Positions 6,336-7,038 of a DNA stretch of 7,038 bases are shown piece after piece. Within the stretch, counting starts at the first letter, position 1; the number at the start of each line of letters is the position of its first letter. Location: the NCBI GenBank assembly GCA_027069035.1, contig JALXFI010000129.1:1-7038 (forward strand), read 5' to 3'. Source of the DNA: a bacterium. Its GTDB lineage: Bacteria > Desulfobacterota > GWC2-55-46 > S146-80 > JALXFI01. The notes under the pieces were generated by a model. The model made no database searches. It saw only the letters and a list, made by a program, of their open reading frames with translations, and was not told the origin of the DNA. The translations under genes were made by a program, and so were the position numbers.

Positions 6336-6441
6336 ATATAACACATATATGGCCTCCCTTAGTCAAGGGATAAAACAGTCCTATAATGTATTAGTCACGA
6401 ATTGTGTTAACAGTTTGTGATTTGGCAGAGGATAGTTAAGT
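6336..6441 (+). other. weak attC-like boundary after the defence pair
   Basis: One base after the TOPRIM stop lies ATATAAC (6336-6342), the exact reverse complement of GTTATAT at 4521-4527. That is what an integron cassette starting at 4522 would need. GTTAAGT (6435-6441) fits GTTRRRY perfectly and would be the right end. The arms between pair poorly: only CCTC (6353-6356) with GAGG (6428-6431) and a few A/T pairs. GTTAACA at 6406-6412 is an alternative end. Confidence 0.22.
6355..6370. repeat. short hairpin after the TOPRIM gene
   Basis: TCCCTT (6355-6360) pairs perfectly with AAGGGA (6365-6370) around the loop AGTC. No T-run follows on either strand, so it is not a convincing intrinsic terminator, though it could end or stabilise the operon message. 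Confidence 0.4.
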
Positions 6442-6601
6442 ACTCCTCTACCTTTGCTCTTCTTGACTTGATATCCTTTCCAATTCGTAATACCTTCTTA
6501 ATATGCCGGCTCCTCCTTTAAATGGTTTTTAAAATATTTAAATCAATACCATTTCAGAAGCCGCTACTCTAAATTTCAACTAACTTTAACACACACTCAA
6601 A

Positions 6602-6626
6602 AATTACATCTTGATTCAAAATATGC
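6602..6626 (+). repeat. upstream copy of a duplicated antitoxin-gene segment
   Basis: AATTACA, then TGATTCAAAATATGC (6612-6626), recurs inside the antitoxin coding sequence at 6681-6703. Both words are identical, but the gap between them is three bases here and one base there. The repeat spans the -35 region of the antitoxin promoter. Confidence 0.7.
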
Positions 6627-6637
6627 TAAAATATAAT
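6611..6637 (+). promoter_or_regulatory. probable promoter of the toxin-antitoxin locus
   Basis: A perfect -10 box TATAAT (6632-6637) lies about 20 bases before the antitoxin start. The best -35 candidate is TTGATT (6611-6616, spacing 15 bp, shorter than ideal). A strong ribosome binding site GGGAGGGAG follows at 6647-6655. Confidence 0.5.
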
Positions 6638-6657
6638 AAAATTAATGGGAGGGAGTT

Positions 6658-6846
6658 ATGGAAGCTATAAAGGAAAAAGTAATTACAATGATTCAAAATA
6701 TGCCTCAAGATACTTCTGTTGAAGATATTATGGCAGAACTATATTTTCGATACGAAGTAGATGAGGGATTAAAACAGTTGGATGAGGGTAAGGGAATCTC
6801 TCATGAAGAAGTAGAAAAGCGGATAAAAAAATGGTTAAAAAGATAA
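6658..6846 (+). CDS. antitoxin of a ParE/RelE-type toxin-antitoxin system
   Basis: This 62-residue acidic-to-mixed helical protein has the pattern of small antitoxins that precede ParE/RelE toxins: an N-terminal KEKVITMIQNMPQDTSVEDI, a central MAELYFRYEVDEGLKQL and a C-terminal GISHEEVEKRIKKWL. It has a strong GGGAGGGAG ribosome binding site three bases from the ATG and its own promoter. The stop lies 16 bp inside the toxin frame, the usual coupling in such operons. It is expected to bind and neutralise the toxin and to repress the operon. No ribbon-helix-helix or other fold is obvious by eye, so the antitoxin family is not named. The toxin is broken, so the gene is now probably an orphan antitoxin. 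Confidence 0.8.
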   Translation: MEAIKEKVITMIQNMPQDTSVEDIMAELYFRYEVDEGLKQLDEGKGISHEEVEKRIKKWLKR

Positions 6847-6971
6847 GATGGTCACCAAAGGCAGCTGATACTTTTGAAGAAATATGTAATTTTATTGGTA
6901 AGGATTCATAATTTTATGCTTCAATGTTTGCAAAGAAAGTCAATTCTATTGTAAGAAACATTACAGTTTGA
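6831..6971 (+). pseudogene. broken ParE/RelE-family toxin gene
   Basis: From ATG 6831 the frame reads MVKKIRWSPKAADTFEEI then CNFIGKDS, the standard N-terminus of ParE/RelE toxins (IRWSPxAxxDLEEI.xYI). A TAA stop at 6909-6911 interrupts it after residue 26. The same frame resumes with FYASMFAKKVNSIVRNI, the expected second helix, so TAA replaces one sense codon. A second stop (TGA 6969-6971) follows. The C-terminal strands that carry the catalytic or gyrase-contacting residues of this family are missing: the bases after 6960 no longer resemble the family. The toxin is therefore both nonsense-mutated and truncated, and is very unlikely to be active. Confidence 0.82.
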
Positions 6972-7038
6972 CAAATGGAAAAGGATGTTTAAACTTAACC
7001 TAAAATCCTGAAAAATTGACCCGGCAAAGAAAAACCAC

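Larger units (their letters stand above)
6335..6657. other. gene-poor AT-rich spacer between defence pair and antitoxin gene
   Basis: No convincing plus-strand gene lies here. It contains a 6-bp hairpin (6355-6370), a possible attC-like site (6336-6441) and an inverted repeat AAATGGT/ACCATTT (6520-6526 and 6548-6554). It ends with the antitoxin promoter. On the minus strand a strong ribosome binding site AAAGGAGGAG (6519-6510) precedes a 31-codon frame (6502-6407) that has ATT where a start codon would be expected. It ends EEYLTILCQITNC and is basic; it is either a remnant or chance. Confidence 0.5.

Noticed and set aside
6355..6370. Hairpin as an intrinsic terminator
   Set aside because: The stem is only 6 bp and is not followed by a T-run on either strand.
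6336..6412. Alternative attC end at GTTAACA (6406-6412)
   Set aside because: TGTGTTA pairs with TAACACA at the left end, but GTTAACA does not fit GTTRRRY and its partner word was not found where a next cassette would end; GTTAAGT fits better, though neither folds well.

Overview
The window looks like a piece of a Gram-negative genome. It has an outer-membrane TolC-type channel with a signal peptide and a LolC/MacB-type ABC permease. Codon use is moderately AT-leaning on the left and becomes clearly more AT-rich to the right of an insertion sequence. The sequence does not fix the taxon; an environmental or anaerobic proteobacterium or a related phylum is a guess.

Left part (1-3128), a divergent efflux locus. 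A minus-strand FtsX/MacB-type ABC permease, cut by the window edge just before its C-terminus, faces an ArsR/SmtB-type repressor with the thiol motif ELCVC. The repressor gene overlaps by 38 bp a TolC-family outer-membrane efflux gene. A strong promoter (TTGACA, 17 bp, TATAAA) lies before the repressor. An ATAAAC/GTTTAT inverted repeat covers its -10 box and start codon, which suggests autoregulation. The same AATATGTTTAT word sits on the start codon of the divergent permease, so both arms may share control. No periplasmic adaptor or ABC ATPase gene is in view.

Middle (3128-4341), an IS630-family element of 1214 bp. It has imperfect terminal inverted repeats, flanking TA dinucleotides and a complete DDE transposase split over two frames by a -1 frameshift at an A_AAA_AAA run. 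It sits inside the stop codon of the TolC-type gene, turning TAG into TAA without changing the protein.

Right part (4342-7038), AT-rich accessory DNA. An ABC/OLD-type AAA ATPase and a TOPRIM-like protein overlap by 4 bp and resemble two-gene anti-phage modules of the PARIS/RloAB/AbiL kind. They are followed by a toxin-antitoxin locus: an intact small antitoxin and a broken ParE/RelE toxin. A 131-bp imperfect inverted repeat just before the ATPase gene has the layout of an integron attC site (R boxes ATCTAAC and GTTATAT, unpaired spacers, L boxes). Seven-base words complementary to the inferred cassette starts occur just after the TOPRIM gene and after the broken toxin. The working hypothesis is that the defence pair and the toxin-antitoxin locus are gene cassettes. 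The first site is fairly convincing, the second is weak and the third is cut off by the window edge. No integrase is visible.
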